Source: Beta vulgaris subsp. vulgaris (Eukaryota; Streptophyta; Magnoliopsida; Caryophyllales; Amaranthaceae). From it: a DNA stretch of 64,000 nucleotides. Below, in pieces: positions 1-12,460 of the stretch. The notes beneath the pieces are model-generated. The model was given only the letters and a program-made list of their open reading frames with translations, ran no database searches and had not been told where the DNA came from. The position numbers were made by a program, and so were the translations under genes. The stretch's first letter is position 1. Each line of letters starts with the position of its first letter. The DNA lies in the NCBI RefSeq assembly GCF_026745355.1, contig NC_079204.1:5017103-5081102 (forward strand), given 5' to 3'.

Positions 1-1940
1 ACTTTAAAAGTCACTAGTTGAGTATATAGGCTTACTTGATCTAAAACCATTATAACACTCCAAAAATGTTGAAATTAGAAGGCACACAATCCTTCTATAG
101 GTAAATAAAGTTCGTTTGGTATGTTAAGCCTATGACTTAATCCATGGACTTTATATGCATGGTTAGCTCTAGGAATAAGATCTCTGCTAGTATCATAAGC
201 CCCATTTTAGTTTAAAACGACGAAATAATGAGCTATGTACCAAAATAGGATCCATATGAAATCACCTAGCACTCTACCAATCATTCTTTCAATATAAGAT
301 TATTTTGGTCCGAACCAAAACCATTGGAAATTACACATCCCAAACTTTTTAACGATATCTTATAAACCCAAATGCAGTTCAAGATAAAAAAGCAATGGGC
401 GTCCAAAAATTGCCATGCACGTTGGGGAACACGATGACATTGTCCACCTTGCTCCTTGTCGACTTAGAATTTTACGATCACTTATAAATTTACTCTTTGG
501 GCATTATATAACCCCATTTCCTCAAGGAGCCAAGTGCTCATATTGGGGGGACCAACGCTACTCCTGCGGACTTTTGTTGTGTGCATTTGGCTCTAATTAG
601 GACTTTTTGGCCTTCTACTATTGATAGCCCCTCCCAACACCCTGAGGAGAACAAATTATCGCTTTTCATGTCGAAAACCTTAATACTTTCAAGCCTCCAT
701 TAAACTCCGATATACTTTCACGCCTTCATTAATAATTTATTCATCCAAACTTTGCACATCCACCTTAAAGGCTAAAACCTTCCTCCCAACACGTCCAAAT
801 TTCACCTAAGCACCTTAAACATTTGTTTCGACACTTGCAAACTTTGTCAGCACACTTCCAAACATTCTATACAAGTCTCCACACGTTCAAGCCTTCCATC
901 TCAAATATTAAACCTCCAACAATATTCAAAGTCAACTTCATATACTAAAATACAAAACAAATTACACAAAAGAAATCCTTTAGGGGGTAAAGTCAATCAT
1001 AGGACCTATAACTTAATTTAATTTTCTATTTCTAAAATCATATTCCTCTCTTAGTGTCTACCCTCATTCATATACTCTGAATTGCATAAAAAATACATGA
1101 CATGGAATTTTCACGGTTTTCCTCATGTTTGATTATTTATGTATATATTCTATAATCAAGACTTACAAGTTGAATTTCACGCTTAGCAAAATTAATTGGA
1201 CACCCAATTTAGGATCCTTGATATGATTTTAATAAAAGATATGCTATATTACCCAGTTTACCATGAAAAAAAAGTGTGTTAGGTTGCAGATCTCATTTGA
1301 TTGGTTATTGCCATTTTAAATTAAGTAGCAGTTGTATTACGGGTGGATTCGAGCTCATAACCAAGTCCATACCTTCACCCTTAATTTATCTATTTGGTTC
1401 AATATTAGTAAAATCATAATTGCATTTTCACTATTCAGGCAACATGGTTAAACCTTTTATTTAAATTATGTTTGGGTTGTCACTTACAATTTCAAAAACC
1501 AGTCAAGGTCCATGAATCTTCCTCTGAAAAATTCATTAGGCCTCCGTGCTTTGTCCCTTTCTAGAATTATTTTGCTCCACATTCCTTTGCAACCCTAAAG
1601 TGTCATTCAGTCCATATTCCACTCACAATAACTTCTAGAACCACACACACACACGGTTTGGAAGAGTTTTTTGCCAATAGCCTAGACAGTGAAATAAAAT
1701 TGCCTGCAAACATAACCCACTTCCTAGTGTGATGCGATGCCTCATACATTTTTTTTGTTTAGAAGAAAGATGCCTCGTAATTTACTATGGCATATATATC
1801 TGACAGACCTAAGAGCTTAGATCTCCGCCAACTTCTCAATAGAGCCATTGAGCCTCATATTACAACTCATAAGTTTCACTTAAAATAGGCAACCTAAAAC
1901 GCATAAACTCAATATATAGTAGTGAAAAGGAGAGATTTAC
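1..1940. other. No gene recognised (probable intron of the NOT2 gene, or flanking DNA)
   Basis: I see no coding exon, RNA gene or clear transposon here. The last NOT2 exon found, at 1941-2028 on the minus strand, ends in a good donor site with phase 1, so the transcript must continue leftwards. The conserved C-terminal NOT domain is not recognisable in this stretch. The most economical reading is a long intron whose next exon lies outside the window. Confidence 0.5.
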
Positions 1941-4900
1941 TGACAGAAAGCGTATGTTGTTGCTGCTGCTGCTGCGGACGGTGTGAAGAGTACATTCCAC
2001 CCAAGTTGAATCCAGGTGACCTTCCCATCTGAGCATAAAGTATTTTAGCATGCATTTCCGCAAGGCCAGCTGATGTAGATATAGTCACTGAAGTGTAAAT
2101 ATTATCTCAATAATTAACAAGATACTCACAGAGAAGTGTTGAGATTGCATCGCCACACCATTATCATGAATCTGCTCCTTTTGCTGGAAATCCATCCCAT
2201 AATCGCCATTTCCACCTGCCCAAGTATCAAATTTCGAAACTCTTGAATAAGTACCCCTTCAACTACAAAGGTCCTATGATCAGCATTTCTAGCTGAATAA
2301 AAATCAAATTATTGATGAAGTATGTAAGACACGAAAAAAAGAATAGTGGCATAACAGGTAAACCATCATTCATTGATCCATACGTTTGAAGATTGAGATC
2401 CTAGAAGATTAGTTTCTGCAGAAAACACATAATTAACAAAGAAAAGGATAGTGACATACTCCCTCCGGTCTTTATTAGTTTACTTGTTTCTTTTGCACAA
2501 AGTTTTAGGAGAAACAATATTGTGAGACATAGAAGGAAAGAAAAACTATTATTTTATGTTAAAATTGAATGTATGTGTGATGGAAAGTTAGCGGTCCCAT
2601 TCCAAAAATAGAAACAAAAGAAATGGGTAAACTAGTAAGGAACATCCCAAAAAGGAATACGGGTAAACTAATAAAGACCGGAGGCAGTATCTCACTGGTC
2701 CATATGTTTGTTGTTCTATTCTGGAAACATACATACTAGCAAAAACTGTAGTATTGTAGGGTAAACCCATCTAAAGTCTCTATTGTCAATAGATAGTGAC
2801 ATGCTAACTCCATCCTGGCAACTTTGTCTCAGATAAAAAAATTTAACTTCTTAGAAAAACATTGGTAAACAAGTCTAAACTCTATATTTGTGATAACTAC
2901 TCATTAATTTCAATGTTTATCCATATCTATGCATACTCTTACCTAATCTAAAGCTGTCCATTAATCAAGGACAACTAAAGTAACTCACAAAATTTTGTCA
3001 TCTAATTTTGGGAAAAGAGAGTCCAAATTTACCAATTTGGCTGCTCGAGAAGGTCAAAATATACATCAAAAATCTTGTGTGCTACAGGTAATTATAGCAA
3101 ATAGCAAACTTTAAGAAATGGAATCCAAAACAAGAGATGAAAAATAATACTCCAATCCCGGATTTTACCCACTCTGAAAGGTGTGACTTACAACATTATG
3201 AGCCACATATTTAAAAGTGGATTAGTTATAATTGGGACAGAGCAGTATTCATCAAGAGCTTAAAGCTCTCAATCAGTCACTAACATCGCATGACAGAAAA
3301 AAGCATTTCCCCAAAGCAGCAAAGATATCACAAGCCTGAGGAGAAGATTGGAGTGGAGGAGCAAGGAGCAGGGCCAACCTTTAAAACCTGGCAAGGCAGG
3401 AAAATCCTCATTTTGGATGCTGAATTCCTGGTTTTGCTGAACGATCGGACTAACACCCAGGCCGCCTTTTCTTAGAGAGCCTGACATGATTTTTCAAACA
3501 TCTCAGGCTACATGCATAAGCACTAAAAAACCTTTTAACACAGAAAAAATAACAATTTTACCTAATTGTCCTTGTGGACCTCCAGCAGAGTTAGGTCGAC
3601 TACCTAACTGGGGAAAGTCATTTAAAGTAAAAGGAGAACTATCATTGGCATTCTCATCACTTAACATTCCCATGGAGCTTAAATTATTCACTGCTTGGAC
3701 ATGATTCTGCTGGAGCGGCCCCCCAGCAGAAGGATACGAGTTCCCAAACATATTAAGCACCTGTGGAGAAGCTGAAACCAAACAGAGTGATCATCATAGC
3801 AGTAGTTGCAGCATAGCTTTCCCCAGTGCGCGCCAACCCCAAGAAAAAGAATCTAAATATCTACATAAAGAGGGGGAGGGGAGGGGTTTGCAAGAGAATA
3901 GAAGCAAACCATCTAAGTGTGACATGTCATATATCAAAGATAAATTCATTAACATAATAGATTTTTTTATTAGACTTTAAAGGAAAATCGATTTTGATTT
4001 ACAATACTAGGGGTGTAAGCGGACTACGAAAAGTCCAAAGTCCAATCCAGTCCAATCCAAACTTGTCGGACTGGACTGGACTGAAAATTTTTCGGACTGG
4101 ACTCGGACTCAAATTTTCGAGTCCAAATATTTTTGGACTGGATTTGTACTCATCCTTTTGGAGTCCAATAAGTCCAGTCCAGTCCAAAAATATTTTTATA
4201 TATGATATATATTTAATACATATATAATGTATATATTAAAAAAAATTGATACTATTTCTAAAATTTTGGAGTTTTCAACCTTCCCTCTCTAAATATTTCA
4301 ACTGGCGCCAGACAATTTTACTTGGCGCCAGACTATTGCACTGAGCTTCATTTGTTAAATAAGTAAATTATACTAGCAGTATTGCAGTATTAGGCTAGTA
4401 GTCGACTCTTCTATCTCACTTCAGTCCTCAGTCCTTACTACTCACTTCCTCTTCATTTTCTTTCTACCCGCTGTCTCGACTTTCGCATTTTCTATTTCTC
4501 CCTCAAATTAATTCTCAATCTCTCTACTTCCTCTCAACTTAGATCAAGGTACGCATCTAATTCGACTTTTTTATTCATAGTATTTTAATTTAATTTAAGC
4601 TTTCAATCTAATTTGCGGATATTGATAAATTGAATCAGAAGTCAAATGCTCAAGCATCTCAAAAAATGTTGTGAATCATTGAATCTAAATCGGGAAAAAA
4701 GATATAATAATCGGATTGGAGTATTGGACTGGACTGGACTGGATTCGGACTCAAGAAAAAATTATCGGACTGGATTGGACTGGACTCAAAAAATATTTGG
4801 ATCGGACTTGGACTTAATTTCTCGAGTCCAAAAAACTTTGGACTGGATTTGGATTTGGCAAAGTCCAATCCAGTCCAATCCACTTACACCCCTATACAAT

Positions 4901-7900
4901 ACGGTACTAAAGATACTTAAGTTTGAGTAAATTTATGATAACTGTAGACACACTTCAAAAAAATTAAAAATTAGTACTATAATTAGCTTCAAAAATACTA
5001 GACATCCAGTAAGAATATATTCAAAAGTTCATCAAAAAGTAACTTGATTCATTCAATGTCATGAAAATATTAGAGCTAACAAATTCATAATACAATGTAT
5101 TTTGATAAACTAATTATTAAATAAAAGTTTGATATCGGTATGGCTTTTAAAATTTCAGAATACAATGAGGATTAAGGCACATCTTAATTTAAGAATCTTT
5201 AAGATGATGTTATGAATTTATTTTAGTTTTAGAATATGATTACACTTAAAAGTGATAGATACCTTCATGACCTTAGAGCAGTGCCTTTTAATATTATATT
5301 TGCACGGGTTTGAATAATAATAGAATATTTTTTTTAAAAAAAACATATTGGAATAGTTGTAAGTTCAATGCATCAAGCCACGTGAACAAACAATTAATCC
5401 AACAAAGAATTAAAGAAAGGTCTTAATATTCAGCAAAAGCTAGGTAAAATTAACATTTGTACTTGGTTCTAAACAGCACTGGGGAAATATTGATCAAGGA
5501 GACTCCAAAGTTGGTTCAAACTTTGCATTCTGAACTGAAACTGTTGCTATACTTGAAAAAAGAAACATAATCTTCAATCAACAGAATCTATATAATGATA
5601 CCACAGATTGTATAATGATGTCAGGTGGCTAAAGTGGAGAAGTGCCCCCAAGAGTTAACAAGAAAATACCGATCAGATTCAAAAGATAGCTCTATTGACT
5701 GAGTAGAAAAAGTCAAAAGTGCCGGTAGTTAAAGCTAGCCTTATTTCAGAACTTGATAAGTTCGGAATGAGAGTGCAATCCTTGGAAGCACAACTGGACA
5801 AAAAAGATAAAAATAAAAGATGAACTAATGAGAGCCAAGAGATAAGATGGGATAATTGTCTCAAAGGATTATGCATGAGGAGTAACTCAGTTGCTTTGAA
5901 AACATTACAAGGCATCAAGATGCTTTATTAACTAGACTACCTATGATCAATTTAAGCCATTAAAAGACAAGAGACCCAAGAAGAAATGGAGATCAGGGAT
6001 AGGGTGTTAATGAACCCAACTACGACCGAGTATGTGGTTGCTCAACTAACCTTGTAACACTTTAAGCTTTTTTGAGCTTGGATTTTCTAGTTCATTACCT
6101 TAAAACTCAACTTGAGTTAAACAATTATATTACATATATTCCATAAATAAGTTTAAACTACTTTTTTTGATTTTTTCACGAGTATTATGCACAATTTAAG
6201 TGTAACTTTTCACTTAATTTCTATAATATGGAAAATGATATAGCTAAATATATTTCGAGTCTCCTTACGAACTTCTCGAATCGAACTTTGCTATGCTCTG
6301 CCTCTAGAAAATTTCGAGCTGAGCTCGGATAGTTTGCGAGTCAACTAGGCTCAATAACACACCTAGACAGGGTTAGAATTAGTTTCATAGCTTTGCTTTT
6401 CATGGTTACACCTTGCCTTGTTCTTTACATCCACTATTACAAGCCAAAGGAAATTACAGCAGAAATGGAGATCAGGCCATGCCAGGGCTAAAACCCCCCC
6501 CCCCAGCCTCACCCATGACATGAGACACCTCAAACCAGCTTCTCGAGCAACCATTAACAAGAAAAGAAAAAAAAAGACCAAAAACGATTTTTTTTTCAAA
6601 AAAGAAAGCAACCCCCCTTCATCTATTCCTGAAATACTTATTATTCATTGTATGACCTAGACTTGGGAATACGTGTCAGATGGGGGTAGATATTTGTCTA
6701 ACTAGCCATACCATAAAAATTTAAGACATGGAGACTGTATCCTCGATCTGGACAAGGGAATGGAGTTACGACCATTAAACTATCAAGAACAGTTTTCCAT
6801 TACTCCCTGTCTTCTATTACTTCACCATTTCCTTAATTGGAATAAGACCACAAGTTAAAATGGAATTTATTCCTTACCACATGTGGGACACACTCTTTCA
6901 ATCACTTCCAGACTCTTACTAGGTAAAATAATAGGAGTGAAAGAACTTGTTTTCTTTCGTATGACCCACTCAGAATTTCATCTTAAACATTGTGCCATGT
7001 GGGGTAAAATAATAAAAGAATAAAGTTCGTATATATTTTTACAAATATCTTTTAAAAGTTGATCTTCTAAATTCAAAAAGAAAATATAAGAAAAGATGCT
7101 AGGAGGAAACCCATGAGGGGGGGGGGGGTCGAGGGAGCTGAAATATAAGGGGAATAAGTAACAACAAAGCCAATTAACCGATCGCACACTAACTCATGCT
7201 ACTCACACCTCCGTTTTGCACTTTGCAACATAAAGAGCTTTCCTTCCACCTATAAGCTATCTTCTCCCATCTGACTCACTGCCCACTGTGGAACCATTGC
7301 TAAACAGCACATATACTATAGCGAGAGTCACACTAAGAAAATCAAAGGCCTCGACCTATTGCTCCTACCTCTCAGGAGCTTATAGCTCAACTGGAGATCT
7401 AATGATTTGAGTATGGACCTTAGATGTGAAATTTATGGATCTCTTCAAATATGATTTGGCAAAGTGTGTAATTTCTATCAATCGCAACAATAGTTTTTAT
7501 GCGCTGTGGAAAGGTAAGTCCTAATGCAATATGGAGGATTAGATGAGGATTTCATGTTTGAGTAGAATTCCAAGTTTTAGTCCATCTAAAGTCAATCAAG
7601 ACAATTCCCTATCTAGGAACCATAGCAAATTCATGGCCTTATCCGAATCACTAAATTAGAAGAACTGTTAAAAACAATATCTATTCTACTCGTCCTCCTT
7701 GTCTCACTCTCATCCATTAGATAATTTGTGGAAGCAGTGTCTAGATTTGATATCAGTTTTACAAAGGACTTTGTACTAGAAAAGACACATCATCTCATCA
7801 GCTAAGACCTTTGTCAGGATTTTGTAAACACTAATAACCAGACTTATAGAACTGAGATCACTCAACTTAGGGCTCCTTCATTATCGTTTTCTGTTTCCAA

Positions 7901-9473
7901 TTTTCAGGTTTTTCTGGGAACCAAAAACAAAGTATGGAAACCAGAAAAAGTTGACATGTTTAGTATAAGTATGACTAATTTTAAGTTTATTATACCCCTT
8001 ATATCATATGACGTTTATATTCATAAAATAAAAACTAGAAACTTACAGTGATGTTGAATGGGCCGTTAATAATTGGTCTTTGATTAGAACCAAGGTAATA
8101 AAGGCGGATTCATACCCTAATATATCCACTATCATTAAAAACCTGAAAAACCAACTTAACTACATACTTAAGGCAGCTTTCCAAATTTCCTCTTGTAAAT
8201 GTACTTATCGTGAAATCTGTGCTGGGATTCATATTCATTATGATACATGACACTCAGATTTCTCTTCAAAAAGCTAGTAAATACATATAACCTATCCTCA
8301 TGCTGCAACTATATACCAATATCCTCAATTCCTTTACAATCATATTCCTTACTCCCTAGTCAGTTACCTTCCCAAACAACTTGAAGTTTTCATGATCCAA
8401 TTATATCTTCACCCTCATTCCTTCTCTGCTGCACATAATGCTGTAAATATTTCCAGTGAAATTAGGTTAGACATCCGATCCACTGAGGATTACAGACTTA
8501 GCTCTTAATTTTTACAACATTAACACCAAGTTCACACTAATTTTCTTGGACTAATAGTCATATTCTCGTTGATCGGACTCATCATGATCTAGATTAGAGG
8601 TCTAATGCACACCCAGAAGTCAAAATTCTCTCTAAGTGCATCCCTCTTTCTTGCGTTGTTTACGGGAATGGGGTGTTGAACCTTGGATCCTTGGCATCTA
8701 AGCGTCTTGTCACAAAGCTTCTAAAGGTTGCATACAGATTTCTTAGCCCACTTGGAACGACAAAAGATGAGGAGTTAGATGACATACCTTGTTGGAGTAC
8801 GCCACTTGATAATCTATTAGGCCCTTGTACACCTAAGCTCCCAGAGCCACTATTTGTAGACATATTCAAGCGAGAAGCAAGACCAGGTACAGATAGTCCT
8901 CCGCCTGAACCTATACTCCTCCCAATGTTGCCACTGCCAACAATGCTTCCCACTGAACCTGTAACTCGAGGACCTCCATTCCCCAATACCGGGGAAACTC
9001 CTAGGCCTGGAACAGCACTACGATTACCAATTGCAGCAGAAGTCGGGAGAATCCCAGGAATAGAGCCACCAACACCGTTCGTGTTACCACTATATCCAGG
9101 GCTTCCTACAACATTCATAGCCCCTCTATTTGTAACTCCTGGATATCCACCATGTGAACTCCCATGTGATATCTACAAATAAGGAGCTGATGTTACAGTG
9201 GTTATTAAGAAATATAGGGAACGGAATTCGAGGCACAACTTATTTGGCCAGTATGCATTAGAATTATATACGAACATAATCTTAATAAACAAACCTGAGA
9301 CAGAGCAACAGGGATATTATTTGATGCATATCTCCCCCCTGGAACATTTCCGGTTGGTTGTTGAATCCCCCCAGAACCGACGCTATTCATAGATGAATTT
9401 CTGGATGTAAGCGTACCCGACATATTGGGAACATTAAAACCACCATGCATACTGTCAGACCTTTGAGTACTTC
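1941..9473 (-). CDS. NOT2: CCR4-NOT transcription complex subunit, NOT2/VIP2 type (partial; C-terminus outside window)
   Basis: NOT2 is a core subunit of the CCR4-NOT complex, which deadenylates mRNA and also acts in transcription; plant VIP2 is the same family. Coding exons on the minus strand, 5' to 3': 9473-9295, 9172-8788, 3771-3562, 3480-3379, 2215-2130 and 2028-1941. All have AG/GT borders and compatible phases and give about 350 residues. The protein matches the Gly/Ser/Asn-rich N-terminal half of VIP2: TLTSRNSSMNS, RYASNNIPVALSQ, GVGGSIPGIL, then NQEFSIQNEDFPALPGFKG, a GMDFQQKEQ segment and SSHRPQQQQQQ. The C-terminal NOT2/3/5 domain is missing because the gene runs off the left edge. 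The first coding exon opens in phase needing one upstream base, and the usual N-terminal 40 or so residues were not found, so the start codon is unresolved; an internal ATG lies at 9450. Intron 3771-8788 is about 5 kb and holds hAT elements. Confidence 0.85.
2459..2687. mobile_element. Stowaway-like MITE in a NOT2 intron
   Basis: Terminal inverted repeats start CTCCCTCCGGTCTTTATTAG and end in the complementary sequence with one extra C (GACCGGAGGCAG). TA dinucleotides flank both ends (2457-2458 and 2688-2689), the Tc1/mariner target duplication. Length 229 bp, no coding capacity. The element sits in the intron between the 86-bp and 102-bp NOT2 exons. Confidence 0.8.
4008..4894. mobile_element. 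Non-autonomous hAT element with intact 8-bp target duplication
   Basis: The ends are TAGGGGTGTAAGCGGACT and, inverted, TAGGGGTGTAAGTGGATT. The direct repeat TACAATAC flanks it exactly (4000-4007 and 4895-4902), the 8-bp signature of hAT transposition. Both subterminal regions are packed with GGACT/AGTCC modules, typical transposase-binding clusters. There is no transposase ORF in 887 bp. The middle, about 4380-4560, is a CT-rich leader-like stretch ending in AAG/GTACGC, which may be acquired sequence. Intact ends and duplication suggest a fairly recent insertion into the 5-kb NOT2 intron. Confidence 0.9.
4903..8787. other. Remainder of the large NOT2 intron
   Basis: No exon is recognisable between 4903 and 8787 apart from the small hAT remnant listed separately. 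Homopolymer runs occur at 6488-6503 (C-rich) and 7118-7130 (G-rich). The short ORFs here have no family resemblance and poor codon character. Confidence 0.6.
6000..6365. mobile_element. Degenerate non-autonomous hAT-like element
   Basis: Left end TAGGGTGTTAATGAACCCAA and inverted right end TAGGTGTGTTATTGAGCCTA are recognisably one inverted repeat with gaps. Flanking octamers ATCAGGGA and GACAGGGT share only the core CAGGG, as expected for an old 8-bp duplication. Internal GAGCTCG-type modules fit a hAT subterminal region. No coding capacity. Confidence 0.55.
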
Positions 9474-9616
9474 CTGTACAAGGAAGCATCACCACTGGGT
9501 CAGTTGTTTAATATTATAACATATAAGGAAAGCAAGTAGGTTTCTCTTACCAGTGTGTCAACCAACAGGGATATATAACAAGATGGAAGTGAAAAGATGT
9601 TGGACTGACTGCTCTA

Positions 9617-10098
9617 TACAGCTGGAGATCTTGAGGTAAGCTATCAAATAATCACTGCACTTAGAAGAGCAAAGTAAATAATAATTAAAAAAAAAACAAA
9701 ATGTGGTCGATATCTACATGAAAAACTCATGCAAAATACAATATAAGGAAGAGATCAACTTCATCGTCAGTTGAATATGTAACCACAAAATCGGAGGTGA
9801 ATACAATTACAATCAATGACTAAAGGCATATTCAATGATCAGCTGAAAGCCAAATAAAATACAGCTGGAGATCATGAGGTAGGCTATTAAATAAAATTGC
9901 ACTTACAAGAGCAACGTAAATCAAAGAAAACACAAAAATTTGGTCGATATCTACACGAAAAACTCACGCAGAACAAAATAAAAGGAAAAGATCAACTTCA
10001 TCGGCAGTTGACTATGTGACCACAAAATCAGAGGTGAATACAATTACAACCAATGACTAAAGGCATAGTCAATCATCATCTAAAGCCAAATAAAAATT
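9617..10098. repeat. Tandem duplication, 243-bp unit, two diverged copies
   Basis: Copy 1 (9617-9859) and copy 2 (9860 to about 10098) both begin TACAGCTGGAGATC and share GTGAATACAATTACAA and ACTAAAGGCATA at matching offsets. They differ by scattered substitutions and small gaps. The pair lies in the 5' leader intron of NOT2, close to the unresolved start of the coding region. Confidence 0.85.
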
Positions 10099-10700
10099 CA
10101 ACTTAAACCTCACTAACAATCACATATTCCTCAACAAAAAAATCTGTAATAAACAAAGATACCTCTCCAGTCAACATGAAATAAGCAAGCATTACGAAAG
10201 ATTTACGAGCTTCAAAACCAAGAATTACCAAAAGCATACCAATTTCAGTATTGAGACGAAACACTATTATCAAATTTCAAATGCTCATTAGACAATCACT
10301 GAACCCAACTAATAATCCTTCAATATTTGAACATCTAACTAAAAAAAACGAATTCAAAATCCACAAACTATCTATCTATCATCTAGATTCCAGAGTACGA
10401 TATCCGAAAACCCTAATCTAGGAATTACTTCGCTAAATCAATGACGAAAAATCGGAAACCCTAATCCACAAAAATCACTACAAATTTGATAAATTCGTTC
10501 ATAAATTCTCCCCGAATCAACCTCCGCAATCAACAAGCAACATATTAATTCATCAAATCATACAAATTGAAGTATCAAACACATAAATAACTTGAACCAA
10601 AGATCGAAAAGAAAAGTTGGAAGATAACGCAATTTAAGAGAATAATAAACTTTTGAAGTAATTGAATTGAATTGAATTCAAGAAATAACAGAAAACTAAC

Positions 10701-10755
10701 CTTGAGAGAAGAAGTAGAGAGATCGAGACAGATGAGAGTAGAGAGGTTTTAGTGT
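10701..10755 (-). other. NOT2: Probable 5' untranslated leader exon of NOT2
   Basis: On the minus strand a CT-rich leader (ATCTCTCTACTTCTTCTCTC) ends in AAG followed by GTTAGT, a good 5' splice site at 10700/10701. It lies upstream of the first coding exon with no competing gene. The transcription start near 10755 is a guess from where the CT-rich leader begins. The intron to 9473 holds a tandem duplication. Confidence 0.5.
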
Positions 10756-11346
10756 GTGTTTTGCAGTGATTTTTGCAATTTTAGGAATTTTGACTTTTGG
10801 TACACTTCAGAAAGAAAACAAAAGATTAGCAAATTCTCTATTTTTTTTTTTAGTACTACTCAAAACTTTCTAATTAAAGACGACAAAGCTCGGTTAAGTA
10901 AGGGTGTGCACAAATTGGGTCTTTTACCTGAATTTGGATTGGCTCGGATCGGAGATTTCAATCTGGTTTCTGTCCACAATAATTCTCGATTTCGGGTTTT
11001 CAGTTCGGTCCAAACTCGAAAATTCCGGTCCAGACTGGTTAGATCGGAATTTCTATTATTTTCGTAAAAAAAATAATTTATAGGTTAAAAAAAAGTTTTT
11101 AAAGGTAAAAAGTTAGAAATGTAAAAACCTAGTACTATTAACTTTAGGATTATTGTTATTAAAAATATTAATATTTAATATATTTAATTTATAAATATAT
11201 TTTTAAAAATTAAAAAATATTTTTAAAAAAAATAGATTTTGGTCCAACTGGTCCAAGACTTTATTTAAATATTTTAAAAAATATATATATATAAAAAGGT
11301 TGATTCCAATCCAGCCGGTTCTGATCCAGTCCAGGACCATGCACAC

Positions 11347-12355
11347 TGGGGATGGCAGTGGGGCGGGTCAAGTAGGAGACCCGCCCCATCCCCGCCCAAG
11401 TGGGGCGGGGATGGGTCTAGGTTTGGTGGGGATGGGGCGGGGATGGGGATGGGGATTAAAATCCTACCCGCAATGGGTGGTGGAGCGGGTGTGGATTTTA
11501 TGCTATCCCCGCCCGCCCCGCTCCACCACCGCCCGCCTCACATATATATGACTAGCCTTCATATGCACGCGATGCGTGCGTTAATTTTAAAATTTGTTAT
11601 TCTATTAGATACTCCATTCGTACGTTATTTATGATTAAACTTAAATGTGAAAAATTCAACAGTTAGATAAATTTAGATATATTAATTTGCTAATGTAAAA
11701 AAATAAAAAGGTTGTGAGTGATTGTTAACATTAATTTTTTTGTGAATGAATATTGAACAGAAAGAACAAAAATAATGAGTTGGTTTAACTGGATTAAAGA
11801 GTATCAAAGGTAGTGAATGTTCAGATTTTTCATGTGCACGTTATGTATGCCATCTTTTTTTATAAGATATAAATATTTTGTCCTTTTAATTTTTGATTTA
11901 AGTATTTGATGCATATACCAATTTAAACTTGTTTTAAATGGCAAGTTGGAATGAGATTTAATGATTTGCTTTTGTAATATTTTTCATTCTATTAATTAGA
12001 TCATTAAGGGTATTTTAGTCACTTCAAAAGAGGACACCACACCTCCTCCCTTGGCTTATATAATAGAGATTAAAATTCTACTTATATACTTATATTATTA
12101 ATAATTTTATCTTGCAAAATATAAATATGTGGGGATGAAGTGGGTACGATGCGGATATGAAGCAGGTGTGGGTACCCATGCGGGTGGTGGGGTGGGGATG
12201 GGTATAAATAAATACTTGATGGGGCAGGGATGGGTCTGGAAATTTCCCCCGCAATGGGTGGTGGGGTGGGGATGGGGATTGCAATTTTATGCGGGTGCGG
12301 GTGTAGAGGTACCATCCTCCGCACCCGCCCCGCCCCGCCCAATTGCCATCCCTAA
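11347..12355. mobile_element. Inner hAT-like element inserted in the outer element's terminal repeat
   Basis: Ends are TGGGGATGGCAGTGGGGCGG and, inverted, TTAGGGATGGCAATTGGGCG. Subterminal regions are very GC-rich, with repeated GGGGATGGGG and GGGCGGG modules. The left flank ATGCACAC (11339-11346) reappears as ATTGCACAC (12356-12364), an 8-bp duplication with one added T, copied from the outer element's own terminus. This element is itself interrupted by a Helitron at 11552-12069. The long GC-rich ORFs here are by-products of these modules, not genes. Confidence 0.75.
11552..12069 (-). mobile_element. Non-autonomous Helitron inserted in the inner hAT
   Basis: On the minus strand it starts TCTCTATTATATAAGCCAAG after an A (12070) and ends with the hairpin CACGCATCGCGTG, a short spacer and CTAG before a T (11551). 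That is the Helitron signature: 5' TC, 3' hairpin plus CTRR, insertion between A and T, no target duplication. The 5' region shares TGGTGTCCTCTTTTGAA with the Helitron at 14734-15496. Length 518 bp; no Rep/helicase. Confidence 0.8.
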
Positions 12356-12460
12356 ATTGCACACCCTTACAGTTACGTTACTCTGATGAGTTACGACTAT
12401 AAAAACACGGCCACAGACCACTTTCAACTTTAAGGCTTTTCTCTTCGGCATAAAACAGTT

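Larger units (their letters stand above)
10899..12369. mobile_element. Outer hAT-like element, interrupted near its right end by a second hAT
   Basis: Left end TAAGGGTGTGCACAAATTGG and inverted right end TAAGGGTGTGCA match. The flanking octamers CGGTTAAG (10891-10898) and CAGTTACG (12370-12377) agree at six of eight positions. The left arm carries GGTCC/GGTTC-rich modules, and the matching right arm (about 11300-11340) ends GGTCCAGGACCATGCACAC-like just before the inner element. The outer element was therefore split when the inner one inserted into its right inverted repeat. Without insertions it would be about 460 bp. It lies just upstream of the NOT2 leader. Confidence 0.7.

Noticed and set aside
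8673..9182. 169-codon open frame on the plus strand
   Set aside because: It is the antisense of the NOT2 exon at 8788-9172, whose minus-strand frame matches VIP2 closely. Low-complexity Gly/Ser coding tends to leave the opposite strand open.
9554..9637. Possible additional NOT2 exon reading AVSPTSFHFH on the minus strand
   Set aside because: It faintly resembles the known N-terminal AASPVFHH, but its only donor gives the wrong phase for the next exon and the frame is closed upstream.
11300..12386. Several 60-100 codon frames rich in Gly, Trp and Pro on both strands
   Set aside because: They arise from the GC-rich GGGGATGGGG modules in the inner hAT element and stop at element borders.
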